The notes under the pieces were generated by a model that made no database searches, was not told where the DNA came from, and worked only from the letters and a program-made list of their open reading frames with translations. Below are positions 30,722 to 39,800 of a DNA stretch of 64,000 bases, in pieces. This DNA is from Aurantimicrobium sp. INA4. GTDB lineage: Bacteria > Actinomycetota > Actinomycetes > Actinomycetales > Microbacteriaceae. The stretch covers positions 1,054,001 through 1,118,000 of the forward strand of contig NZ_AP027040.1 of the NCBI RefSeq assembly GCF_027924525.1, written 5' to 3'. Each line of letters opens with the position of its first letter. Positions within the stretch are counted from its first letter, which is position 1. The translations under genes and the position numbers were made by a program.

Positions 30722-30889
30722 AGCTGTGGATCCCTTTCCAAGTAGCAAACGGTGAACTACAACAAGCGTGGCAGTTAATGCTGTGTATTTCCCCCATGTT
30801 CGCGCCCAGCGCACGCGTTTTCTGCAGAAATTCAGAGGAAAAACAGGAACAGGGGTTTAGCGTTGAAATACCAAGCAGAAGGATGGGCA

Positions 30890-32245
30890 ATGGCGGACGA
30901 TAACGAACGCACCCCCGAAGACGAATTTCGCGACATGATTCGGGATATTCTCTCTGGCAAAGAGGGCGTAGACGCGAGCCACTTGGCTGCCGCCGCGGGC
31001 CTGCCCAATGATCCTGCCAGCCTGGCCAACATCATGCACCAATTCAAAGCAGCTATAAATGCCAGTGCATCTGGTGAAGGAATTAACTGGAATATGGCCA
31101 TGGAGCAGGCTAAATCCCATGCTCTGTCTACCGTGAAGCCTGTCACTGCAATTCAACGAGCAGAAATAGACCAAGCTTTCCACGTGGCAAACCTGTGGCT
31201 AGCCGAAGCGACCAGCATTTCTGATTTGAGCTCTACACCAGCATTAATTTCACGACTGGAGTGGATTGAACAAACCATGCCGCTGTGGACACAACTTGCC
31301 GAACCTGTTGCCAACAGCATCTCCAACGCGTTGACCAGTGTCCTCACCGATCAAGCACCTGAAGAGATGAAAGGCATGATTGCGGGGGCATCCCAGCTCA
31401 TGAAACAAATCGGTGGCACTCTCTTTGCTATGCAGCTAGGCCATGTAGTTGGTCAACTTTCTACAGAAGTAGTTTCTGGTGGAGATGTCGGCATTCCCCT
31501 CCTCGATGAGGGGCAAGCTGCACTACTGCCTCAGAACATGGATGAATTTGGTGCGGGCTTAGATATCCCTATGGATCAAGTTCATCTGTATCTTGCTGTG
31601 CGTGAACTTGCTCATGCCCGACTCTTCCGTCACGCCCGTTGGCTTCGACTCAATCTGATTTCCTCGATTCAAGATTTTGCTCGAGGCATCACCATTGATC
31701 TCTCACGTGTGGAAGACATTGCAGGAAACTTTGATCCGCAACACCCTGACGAACTCAAAGAGGCACTCTCCAGCGGTGCACTCATCCCGCCCAAATCTGA
31801 AGAACAGCTTGCTGCCCTAGGCCGTCTAGAAACACAACTTGCGTTGATCGAAGGCTGGGTCGATGTTGTGACCTCCTCTGCGACAACACGACTGCCTCGG
31901 GCCAGTGCACTCGCCGAGACCGTTCGTCGTCGACGTGCATCGGGAGGCCCTGCAGAATCTGCCTTTGCAACACTGGTTGGCTTGGAGCTTCGCCCAAGAC
32001 GTTTGCGCGAAGCAACTGTGTTGTGGCAACAGGTCACTGATGCTGTGGGTGCTGAAGCCCGCGATGCCCTGTGGTCTCACCCTGATTTGATGCCCACCGC
32101 GGAAGACCTCGATAACCCTGCTGCATTGATAGCGCGAATGGAAGCATCCGCTCGTGGCGAGGTTGCTGAGCCAGATGAAATGGACCGCGCTCTGGCTGAT
32201 TTATTGGATGGAAATATCCCACCTGTGGATGATTCGCAGCAATGA
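30890..32245 (+). CDS. DUF2342 family zinc-metalloprotease-like protein
   Basis: The 451-residue protein belongs to DUF2342, sometimes labelled zinc-dependent metalloprotease or 'F420-biosynthesis associated'; no activity is assigned. Key parts are LGHVVGQLSTEVVSGGDVGIPL near 184-205, LAVRELAHARLFRHARWLR near 240 (a degenerate HExxH-like stretch) and QLALIEGWVDVVT near 322. The first 30 residues are acidic (ERTPEDEFRDMIRDIL). The ATG at 30890 has GAAGG 8 bases before it; a TTG further upstream is less likely. Its M. tuberculosis counterpart Rv3195 also lies next to the PDZ protease. Confidence 0.88.
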   Translation: MADDNERTPEDEFRDMIRDILSGKEGVDASHLAAAAGLPNDPASLANIMHQFKAAINASASGEGINWNMAMEQAKSHALSTVKPVTAIQRAEIDQAFHVANLWLAEATSISDLSSTPALISRLEWIEQTMPLWTQLAEPVANSISNALTSVLTDQAPEEMKGMIAGASQLMKQIGGTLFAMQLGHVVGQLSTEVVSGGDVGIPLLDEGQAALLPQNMDEFGAGLDIPMDQVHLYLAVRELAHARLFRHARWLRLNLISSIQDFARGITIDLSRVEDIAGNFDPQHPDELKEALSSGALIPPKSEEQLAALGRLETQLALIEGWVDVVTSSATTRLPRASALAETVRRRRASGGPAESAFATLVGLELRPRRLREATVLWQQVTDAVGAEARDALWSHPDLMPTAEDLDNPAALIARMEASARGEVAEPDEMDRALADLLDGNIPPVDDSQQ

Positions 32246-32284
32246 TTTTGTTTTTGCAGCATTCTTCGCTGCATGCACAAAATC
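32244..32284 (+). repeat. Inverted repeat across the DUF2342 stop and the next start
   Basis: GATTTTGT…ACAAAATC (8 pairs) encloses GCAGC…GCTGC (5 pairs) with a 7-base loop. The ATG of the next gene lies in the unpaired internal loop, so the fold could limit ribosome access. It has no T run after it and does not look like a terminator. Confidence 0.5.
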
Positions 32285-33133
32285 AATTCTGATCTGCCCC
32301 TCTTGTGGCGCACACCCACCTCATTCCAAATAGGGACCACTCCCGCTGAGGTAATTGTGGAACGGGTTTATCCCGGCGAAGAAAGATTCCTCGCTGCTTT
32401 GCAGGCTGGAATCAGCGACGCTTCGCTGGATGCTGTGGCCGAAGAGTGTGGGCTGAGCAAAGATCAAGCCGATTCTTTTCTTTCAACGCTTAGCCCAGCG
32501 TTAGGAAGTTGTGAACCCCAACCCAGTGTGCGGATTGCACTGGATGGTTCTGGCCCTTTCATAGACAGTTTGGGTCTGATGCTTATTGGGATGGGGCATC
32601 GGGTTATTCGTGCAAGTGCGCTCACGGCAGGAAAATGTGAGTTGGCCATCGTGGTGGGAGATTTTGTGCTGGAGCCTCACCGAACCAGTGACTGGCTGCG
32701 CAGAGAGATTCCACACCTGCCAGTTGTCTTTGGTGATCGCACCATTGATATTGGACCGGTCATATCCCCTCGTCATCCAGAACCCCACCACAGTCCCTGC
32801 TATCACTGCATAGAACTTCACAGACAAGACAGCGATAGTTCCTGGGTTGCTATCGCCTCTCAGCTCATCAGCGTCCGTTCGCCCATGCAGAATCCACTGT
32901 TGTGTTCAGAAGTGGCCAGTACTGTCGGCAGATGGATACACAACCCTGAACGAGAAAGCCTCAGAAGCAACCAGATTCTCACGCTCGTTGCCAGTACTGG
33001 AGCAATAAGAACTACGGAGTATTTACTGCACCCAGATTGTGCATGCCAAGCTCTGCCACGAAACGTGATCGTTCTCGGTTCGTCGCACGGCCAGTGCCCT
33101 GTTGAGCCCAGGACAGCGAAAGCTGCTTCCTAG
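32273..33133 (+). CDS. E1/TOMM-leader-binding-like protein with zinc tetrad
   Basis: This 286-residue protein resembles the degenerate ThiF/E1-like domain of TOMM (thiazole/oxazole RiPP) cyclodehydratase partners. It begins LPLLWRTPTSFQIG, has a weak Rossmann-like stretch (VRIALDGSGPFIDSLGLMLIGMGHRVIRAS), then the motif SPCYHCIELHRQD (CxxC) and HPDCACQAL (CxC), which would make a Zn tetrad. No ATP-binding or adenylating motif is seen and no YcaO or precursor gene is adjacent. M. tuberculosis Rv3196 holds the same position. Its last 122 bases overlap uvrD2 on the other strand. Function is unknown; catalytic action is doubtful. Confidence 0.7.
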   Translation: MHKINSDLPLLWRTPTSFQIGTTPAEVIVERVYPGEERFLAALQAGISDASLDAVAEECGLSKDQADSFLSTLSPALGSCEPQPSVRIALDGSGPFIDSLGLMLIGMGHRVIRASALTAGKCELAIVVGDFVLEPHRTSDWLRREIPHLPVVFGDRTIDIGPVISPRHPEPHHSPCYHCIELHRQDSDSSWVAIASQLISVRSPMQNPLLCSEVASTVGRWIHNPERESLRSNQILTLVASTGAIRTTEYLLHPDCACQALPRNVIVLGSSHGQCPVEPRTAKAAS

Positions 33134-34730
33134 CGCGAGTAATTGCCACATAGAGAAGTCTGCGCTCTTCAGCAATAGCCTCAAGGTTTTGTGCATAGCT
33201 AATCGGAAAGAGACCTTCCGAAAGCCCAATGACGTGAACGCTGTCCCACTCCAAGCCTTTTGCGGAGTGCACTGATGCCAAGGTGACAGCGTGCAGGGTG
33301 GGTTCATGTTTGGCCGCTTGACGGGCAAGAAGTTCATCGGTGAATGCGCGGAAGGTAGTTCCCGTGGGTGCTTCATCAGCCATCACCATGAGGGCATTGA
33401 GAGCCTCCCACTTCGACCGTGCTGCACCGGTGGTTTGGGGAGCCTCTTGGCTCCACCCCACCGAACGCAGCACATCGCTGACGGACTTGAAGAGTGGCTC
33501 ACCCACAACAGAAACTGATGCGCCGCGTAAGGCAAGAATGGCTTGCTTAACTTCGGGTAGGTCATAAAAACGTTGAGCACCGTGAATAGTTGTGCTGATT
33601 CCCAAATCAGAGAGGGCCTGTTCGAGAGCAACAGCCTGAACGTTAATGCGATACAACACCGCGATGTCTTCTGGTTTTGTTCCTGCAGCAATCTCAGAGG
33701 CTATCTTGTTTGCCACCGCCCGAGCCTCTGCCGCATCGTTGGGATAGGCCGAAACCTCGGGAGTGGTTCCGCCTTTTTGCGCCGCCGTGAGCGTGAGAGC
33801 GCCCGGACGATCGCGCATCAGCGCGTTCGCCACAGAAACTATGGGAGCAGTTGATCGATAGTTGGTTTCCAGCTTCACCACCTGGGCATCGGGGAATCTC
33901 GTGCCAAAGCTCAACAGGTAATCACTGGTGGCACCGGTGAAGGAATAGATGGTCTGACTTGCATCTCCCACCACGCACAGATCGCGATGATCCCCCAACC
34001 AAAGATCAAGTAAGTGGTGTTGCAAGGGTGAGACGTCCTGATATTCATCCACGACAAAAAAGCGGTATCGCTCGCGCACTTCCATCGCAGCCGCCGCTTC
34101 GGTTTCAAGCAAGCCAGCTGTCAGAAGCAGCACATCTTCCATATCAATCTGTCCACGAGAATCCTTAAGTTCCTCATAGCCGCTCATCACCGCGAGAACA
34201 TCGGCGACGGCGAGGTTGCCTGGCATCGCTCGAGAATAGGCCTTCTTTTCGTAGCTTGAGAGGTTGAGATTGCTGGTCTTTCGCCATTCAACTTCGGAGG
34301 CCAAATCTCGAAGGGTTGCCGTATCAAGTTTCAACCCAAGTTTGGTGGCCACTTCTGCAAGCGGCCTCGACTTTGATTCAAAAACTTGAGGAGCTTCTCC
34401 CCCAACAAACTTGGGCCAGAAGTGACCCAGCTGACGCAACGCTGCGGCGTGAAAAGTTTGCGCCTGAACCGGGCCTGCTCCTAATTGGCGCAACCGTGTT
34501 CTCATTTCACCGGCAGCTCGATTGGTGAAAGTCAGAGCTAAAACCCGATCAGGTGAATATGTTCCCGTTGCGATGCCATAGGCAATGCGGTGTGTAATGG
34601 CGCGAGTTTTTCCTGTACCAGCTCCAGCAAGAACACAGACAGGACCCCGAAGCTCCTCGGCGACGACGCGTTGATCATTATCAAGGCCTGCAAGGAGCTC
34701 CTCAGCGCTAGAGACAGAGTTTTTACTCAT
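33012..34730 (-). CDS. uvrD2: UvrD2-type 3'-5' DNA helicase, short form
   Basis: The 572-residue superfamily 1 helicase shows all core motifs in order: GAGTGKTRAITHRIA (Walker A, near 36-50), DEYQDVSPLQ (Walker B), GDASQTIYSFTGA, LETNYRS, SVHSAKGLEWDSVHVIGL and YVAITRARKQLSLSWA. It matches actinobacterial UvrD2 in context. It ends about 50 residues after motif VI, so the C-terminal HRDC and tail domains of the roughly 700-residue mycobacterial enzyme are missing. It overlaps nudC by 4 bases upstream and the E1-like gene by 122 bases at its end. Confidence 0.9.
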   Translation of the reverse strand: MSKNSVSSAEELLAGLDNDQRVVAEELRGPVCVLAGAGTGKTRAITHRIAYGIATGTYSPDRVLALTFTNRAAGEMRTRLRQLGAGPVQAQTFHAAALRQLGHFWPKFVGGEAPQVFESKSRPLAEVATKLGLKLDTATLRDLASEVEWRKTSNLNLSSYEKKAYSRAMPGNLAVADVLAVMSGYEELKDSRGQIDMEDVLLLTAGLLETEAAAAMEVRERYRFFVVDEYQDVSPLQHHLLDLWLGDHRDLCVVGDASQTIYSFTGATSDYLLSFGTRFPDAQVVKLETNYRSTAPIVSVANALMRDRPGALTLTAAQKGGTTPEVSAYPNDAAEARAVANKIASEIAAGTKPEDIAVLYRINVQAVALEQALSDLGISTTIHGAQRFYDLPEVKQAILALRGASVSVVGEPLFKSVSDVLRSVGWSQEAPQTTGAARSKWEALNALMVMADEAPTGTTFRAFTDELLARQAAKHEPTLHAVTLASVHSAKGLEWDSVHVIGLSEGLFPISYAQNLEAIAEERRLLYVAITRARKQLSLSWAQQGTGRATNRERSRFVAELGMHNLGAVNTP

Positions 34731-35698
34731 GACGATGTACCTTGACCGGAGGAAGTCTGATCAAGAGGATGCCCAAGCCACTCTTCAATGATGACCCTGG
34801 CAATAGCAACGGGCCCAGGAAGAACAATCTCGTCGAGACTTCCTAGGAGTTCTTCTCGGGCGAACCACCTGAGCTTGAGTATCTCTTCACCGTCAGCAAC
34901 CAGAACATCAGGATCAACACCTGGTGCGACCTGTGCGCGAAACCCGAGCATGAGTGATTGAGGAAATGGCCACGGCTGGGAGCCCAAGTATGTGGGGTTG
35001 ATAACTTTCAACCCAGATTCTTCAAAAACTTCACGAATAACGGCAGCTTCCAAAGATTCACCTGGCTCCACAAAACCAGCCAGCAGAGAGAATCTATTCG
35101 GCTCCCACAGCGCATTGTTGCCCAGCAATAAACGATCTTGATCGTCTGTGACCATCACGATCACGGCGGGGTCGGTGCGAGGGAAGACTTGATGCGAAGG
35201 GTCGTCGTGATGATGCAACACCCAGCCAGCTTGAGCGGCAACAATGTCCTGGCCGCTTTTCGGTGAGAACTTGTGTGATGCATGCCAGTTGATCAATGCC
35301 AAGCCTTGGGTGAACAATCCAGCGTCTAAATCACTCAGTTCATGACCGAGAACTTTGAGATCCCCCCATTGGGTCTCCTGAGACGTTAATTCCTCTGCAC
35401 GAACCTCATCTAATGCGAGGGCAAAATAGGCTGTTTCGGATTCTTGTTCGGCAATTCCCAAGAAGAGCAGCTCAGCTGAAGAGACACTAAATTGCTCAAA
35501 AACTTGAGATGCGGAGAATTTCACCAGAGCATTGCTCTGAACGAGGGCCTTGCCTTGACTAAAAACAACAACCCGCGATGAATCGTTCTCCAGCAAAGAA
35601 TTCAGAGCCTGAGCGTCAGCACGAAGCTCTGCGCGGCGATTAATGGCATGACGAGAGAGCGAAAGTCGATGCATAAACTCGTCAGTCATGGTGCTCAT
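34727..35698 (-). CDS. nudC: NADH pyrophosphatase (NudC type) without zinc cysteines
   Basis: NudC hydrolyses NAD(H) to NMN and AMP and can remove NAD caps from RNA. The 323-residue protein has an intact Nudix box (GFVEPGESLEAAVIREVFEESGL) and the NAD(H) signature SQPWPFPQSLMLGF. The region that normally carries the four-Cys zinc ribbon reads INWHASHKFSPKSGQDIV…GWVLHHHDDPSHQVFPRTDPA; there is no cysteine anywhere in the protein. In E. coli NudC the zinc site helps shape the dimer, so stability must come from elsewhere. It overlaps uvrD2 by 4 bases, as its M. tuberculosis equivalent (Rv3199c) neighbours uvrD2. Confidence 0.88.
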   Translation of the reverse strand: MSTMTDEFMHRLSLSRHAINRRAELRADAQALNSLLENDSSRVVVFSQGKALVQSNALVKFSASQVFEQFSVSSAELLFLGIAEQESETAYFALALDEVRAEELTSQETQWGDLKVLGHELSDLDAGLFTQGLALINWHASHKFSPKSGQDIVAAQAGWVLHHHDDPSHQVFPRTDPAVIVMVTDDQDRLLLGNNALWEPNRFSLLAGFVEPGESLEAAVIREVFEESGLKVINPTYLGSQPWPFPQSLMLGFRAQVAPGVDPDVLVADGEEILKLRWFAREELLGSLDEIVLPGPVAIARVIIEEWLGHPLDQTSSGQGTSS

Positions 35699-35758
35699 TT
35701 GCAGGATTAGTCGGGCATTGGATGCGTGGCGTTAGGGGCCACAAGCTCATCCTCGAAT

Positions 35759-35764
35759 TAGCCT
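35759..35764 (+). promoter_or_regulatory. -10 box (TAGCCT) of the APH-fold gene
   Basis: TAGCCT is followed by GTATTTC and the ATG. No ribosome site precedes the ATG. Confidence 0.5.
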
Positions 35765-35771
35765 GTATTTC

Positions 35772-36839
35772 ATGGCCAGATCTCATATCACTCTAGCGGC
35801 GTTGGCTACGGCTGCTGTGCCCGGTTTTGACCCAGTACAAGCCCAAGCTTTCTCCACAGGAATGCATGGTGATTTCTTTGCCGCCATCGTCACTGACGCT
35901 GCTGGCCGTGAACTTATCGTTCGTGTTCCTAACTCTGCTGAGGCAGAAGCTCAACTGGGTGCGGAAAAGTACGCTCTTGAAACGATGACGGCCGGTATCC
36001 GATCTCGTCTCAGCTTTGATGTTCCAACCTTGGTCGGCCGCGCTCCCCTGGGCAAAACGTTTGGTCTTGTTTTTGAATTCCTGCACGGAGACCAATTGAC
36101 CCTCTCCGATTTCACCGCCGAATCTGGCCTGCCGACCTCTATCGGAACAGCGATTGCTTCTATCCATTCCTTGCCTACGCACTTTGTTTCCGATGCAGGA
36201 TTGCCCACTTTTAGCGCGCAGGATGTCCAGCGCCAGACTCGTGAACTTGTTTCTAGATCACAAGCAACCGCTCTCCTACCAGCCGCACTCTCTGCCCGGT
36301 GGCAAGAGGCAGTCGATGATTCTTCACTGTGGATGTTTGACCCCACCGTGATTCATGGCTCACTTGGTGCTGATTCCTTTATCGCCGGAACAGACTCAGT
36401 CGCTGGGGTTTTAGGCTGGGCTGCGCTTCGTGTTGGAGACCCTGCTGCAGACATGCATTGGATCATTAACGCACCCATCGAGGCACAAAACATTGCTTTT
36501 GGTTCCTATGGCGACTCTCGCCACTCCTTAGTTGACCCCAAACTCCGTCAGCGTGCCACGCTCTACTCAGAACTGGAACTTGCCAAATGGCTGCTTCACG
36601 GTGTGGAACAAAAGAGCCCAGAAATCGTTGATGACGCCATTGACATGCTCGATCGTCTAGTTGACAGCGTCCACCAGGAGAACACCAACGCAATTGGAAC
36701 TGACACAGCTCCCGTCTTGACCGTCACAGAGGTTGTTGAGCTTCTGGAAGAAACTCCTGGCGATGCCGAATCTGGCCGTTACCGCGGAATGAAACCAGTC
36801 ACCGACGACCAGCGTTCTTCCAATTCACTCTCAGAGTAA
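35772..36839 (+). CDS. APH-fold phosphotransferase-like protein with altered catalytic loop
   Basis: The 355-residue protein has the aminoglycoside/macrolide phosphotransferase fold: FSTGMHGDFFAAIV near the N-terminus, FGLVFEFLHGDQLTL as hinge, IHGSLGADSFIAG as catalytic loop and GDPAADMHWI as metal-binding segment. In active members the loop is HGDxxxxN; here the catalytic Asp is Ser and the Asn is changed. It may be a pseudokinase or a subfamily with other chemistry, so no antibiotic-resistance role should be assumed. The last 60 residues are polar and disordered. It lies beside adnB and overlaps it on the opposite strand by 61 bases. Confidence 0.75.
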   Translation: MARSHITLAALATAAVPGFDPVQAQAFSTGMHGDFFAAIVTDAAGRELIVRVPNSAEAEAQLGAEKYALETMTAGIRSRLSFDVPTLVGRAPLGKTFGLVFEFLHGDQLTLSDFTAESGLPTSIGTAIASIHSLPTHFVSDAGLPTFSAQDVQRQTRELVSRSQATALLPAALSARWQEAVDDSSLWMFDPTVIHGSLGADSFIAGTDSVAGVLGWAALRVGDPAADMHWIINAPIEAQNIAFGSYGDSRHSLVDPKLRQRATLYSELELAKWLLHGVEQKSPEIVDDAIDMLDRLVDSVHQENTNAIGTDTAPVLTVTEVVELLEETPGDAESGRYRGMKPVTDDQRSSNSLSE

Positions 36840-39800
36840 ATCCGTTCGGGTCTGACCACGGTATCTTCGGCAACGAAGTAGAAAGCCGCATCAATGTTTT
36901 CTGGGGCCACACCGGACCACCGTGAATACGCCATGCGATAAAGGGCTAACTGGAATTGCTTGAGTTCCAGGTCGGCAGCATCCTTGGGTGCTTTGCCTGT
37001 CTTCCAATCCACGATTTCGAAGCGCTGCCCGTTCGAACCTTCAACCTCATAGATCGCATCAATCTTACAAATGATGATGCTGTTTCCGAAGGGAACGTTG
37101 ACCTCTAATTCCACGGCAACAGGTTTGCGGTGAGCCCATTGTGATTGCTCAAAAATACGCTTGAACTGGGCCAAAGTCTGCTCATCTTGTGAAACACGTG
37201 AGAGTTCATCAACACCATCAAGTTCAAAAGCTGTTGCATCAACCAGGTCTGGAAGTGAACTCGTCACCGAACGCTGTTCGACCCACGAGTGAAAAAGCGT
37301 TCCTAAGCTTGTTGCCCGGTAGGGACGCTCAGGCAAAGGTCTGCGTAATGATTTGGCTACTGCTTCAGGGTTTTCAATGAAGTCTTTAAATCGCGAAGCA
37401 GGAATACGTTCGGGAAGCGGAATGTCGGCATCTGTAGTGGTTTTGCGGTCACGTTCGGTAAGCAGAAGCTCAATTTCCGAATCCCATGGGGTGGGGGTGG
37501 CAGGATTCGCCGAATACACTGCCTCAGCGGCCCTCATCACAACATCACGGCGGGAACCCAGAGGATCCAACGGCCAGATAACTGTCTGTTCCTCGTTACC
37601 GAGAGGGTTAGCTTCATTTCCAGGAGCTAAAGGAAGCTCGCGACCAAGGATGCCTGCAGCAGCCAACTCCTGGAGGAAGATGCCTGGAGGTCGTGGGGCG
37701 ACTTGTGTGGCCCAGAAAGATGCCGAGAGTAACAACGAGTGCTTGGCTCGCGTCAGCGCCACATAGGCCAATCTGCGCTGTTCGTCGTCATAACGCACTC
37801 GAACCTCTTCGACGAAAGCGTCATAGCTTTCACCCAACTCAACCTGGGTTGTTGCAGAGCGCCAGTTGAGGACTGGGAGGTGCATTGCATCACCGCGGAA
37901 GGGGAAAGGCAACCGACCAAAACCAACCCAGTTTTCAGCACGTGTGCGATTGCCGGGAAGTTCGTCCTTGACCATGCGTGGAATGGCCACCACGTCCCAC
38001 TCCAAGCCCTTAGCTCCGTGAATAGTCATGATCTGGACTGTTCCCGGTTCTGCAGGAGCTGATTGCGGACTGAGGCGTTCTCGGCGTTCTGCTTCTTTGA
38101 GCCAACTCAGGAACCCGCCGAGGGTAGCTCGGTCTTCGCCATCAACATAGGCACTCAGCGGCTCCATAAACGCTTCAAGGCTTGAGAGAGCAGTTGCCGC
38201 TGATTCGTTTGCTACCGCTTCAATATCGAGGAGTAATTCTTGTTGCACAATAGTGACCAGCTCACGCAGATCGACACCAACGCGGCGACGCAAACGAGCA
38301 ATCTGTTCCCCTGCCTGCTTGATACGAGAGAGGCCGGTAGCAGAAAGTTTCTCGAGTACCGAGTGTGACTCTGGCGCACTGACGACGAAGTCCAGTGCAT
38401 CAACCAGAGAAGCACCATCTTCGGAGACCACTGAGTTACGCAATGCAGTGCGAACTTCTTCAGTGAGGCGCTGTTGACGGTGATCTCGTTCGCTCATCCA
38501 TTTCGAGATCTCACTCAACCCCACGATGTCCTTGGGTGCTATTGCCCAACGTGCACCAGTCAGAAGACGAACGAGCTCAGAATCTGCGGTGGCATCATGG
38601 AGCACCCGCAGTGTGCAGACAAGGTCAACGATGACAGGTTCATCGAGTAATCCACCAAGACCAACCACGTGATATGGAACCCCGTGCTCATCCAGTGCCC
38701 GCTTGAACGGCTCGATGCCTTTGAGTGAGCGACAGAGCATCGCTGAGGTGGTCTTTTCGTTGACGCGTTCCTTCAACCACTGTGCAACGGCTTCTGCTTC
38801 GTCATAGATGGTTTCGGTAACACTAAGTTCAACCTCACCCTGTGGTGCATCAGGTTTAGCTCGAAGCTGTTCGACGGGAACCTGTGTCTTGGCGGTCAAT
38901 GGACTCACCAACACATTTGCAGCTGCTAGGACACCCACAGGGTTTCGCCAACTTGTCGAGAGTGAATAGGTTTTTGTGTTCTCAACACTAGAACCAAAGG
39001 CAGCACCAAACTGTTCGATATTGTCAGCTGATGCTCCACGCCACCCATAAATGGACTGGTGTGGGTCGCCCACGGCCATCACAGGAGTCTGAGCAAACAG
39101 CATGCTGAGAAGCTTGGTCTGAACAACAGAGGTGTCTTGATATTCATCAAGAAGTACAACTTTGAATTGGCTACGGAAATCTGCGACAACGCTGTTAAAG
39201 CGGTGACAGATTTCCAACGCCAATGCGACTTGGTCACTGTACTCGATCAAGCCCTTGCGTCGTTTAGCCTCTGAGAATTGAACGGCAAGGTCGACAAGTA
39301 CAGGAAGGGTTGTTCCCACTTCGCGCGCTTTGACCCAGGCATCAACAGCAGCACTCTTGCGACTTCCTGGAACGTCTAGAGGCATGTTGACGGTGTGCTC
39401 ATCCAGAGACCTTGCAAAGGACACAATCTCAACTGGATCCGACACATTGTCAGCAATGGCGCGAGATAACCGCAGGATGGCTTCGGTGAGTACATCCAGG
39501 CTCTTGTCGAGGTCGGATAGGACCTCACCGGTTCCCTCCCGAGCAATCGAACGCGCAAGCTGCCACGCAGCTGCCTCCCCGAGAACGGTGGCATCAGGGT
39601 CGCGGCCAATGAGCAGCGCATATTGCGTGTAAATCCGATTGGCGAAGGAGTTGTAGGTCGTCACGGTGGCTTGATCAAGCTCGTCCATATCGAGAGGGAT
39701 GATCTTCTCAGCGACCAGCTTCGCCACACGCTTGCGAATACGTTCGCCGAGCTCACCAGCTGCTTTGCGGGTGAAAGTCATGCCGAGGATTTCATTGACG

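Noticed and set aside
35772..36839. Antibiotic-resistance phosphotransferase
   Set aside because: The catalytic Asp of HGD is Ser and the location is a conserved housekeeping block.
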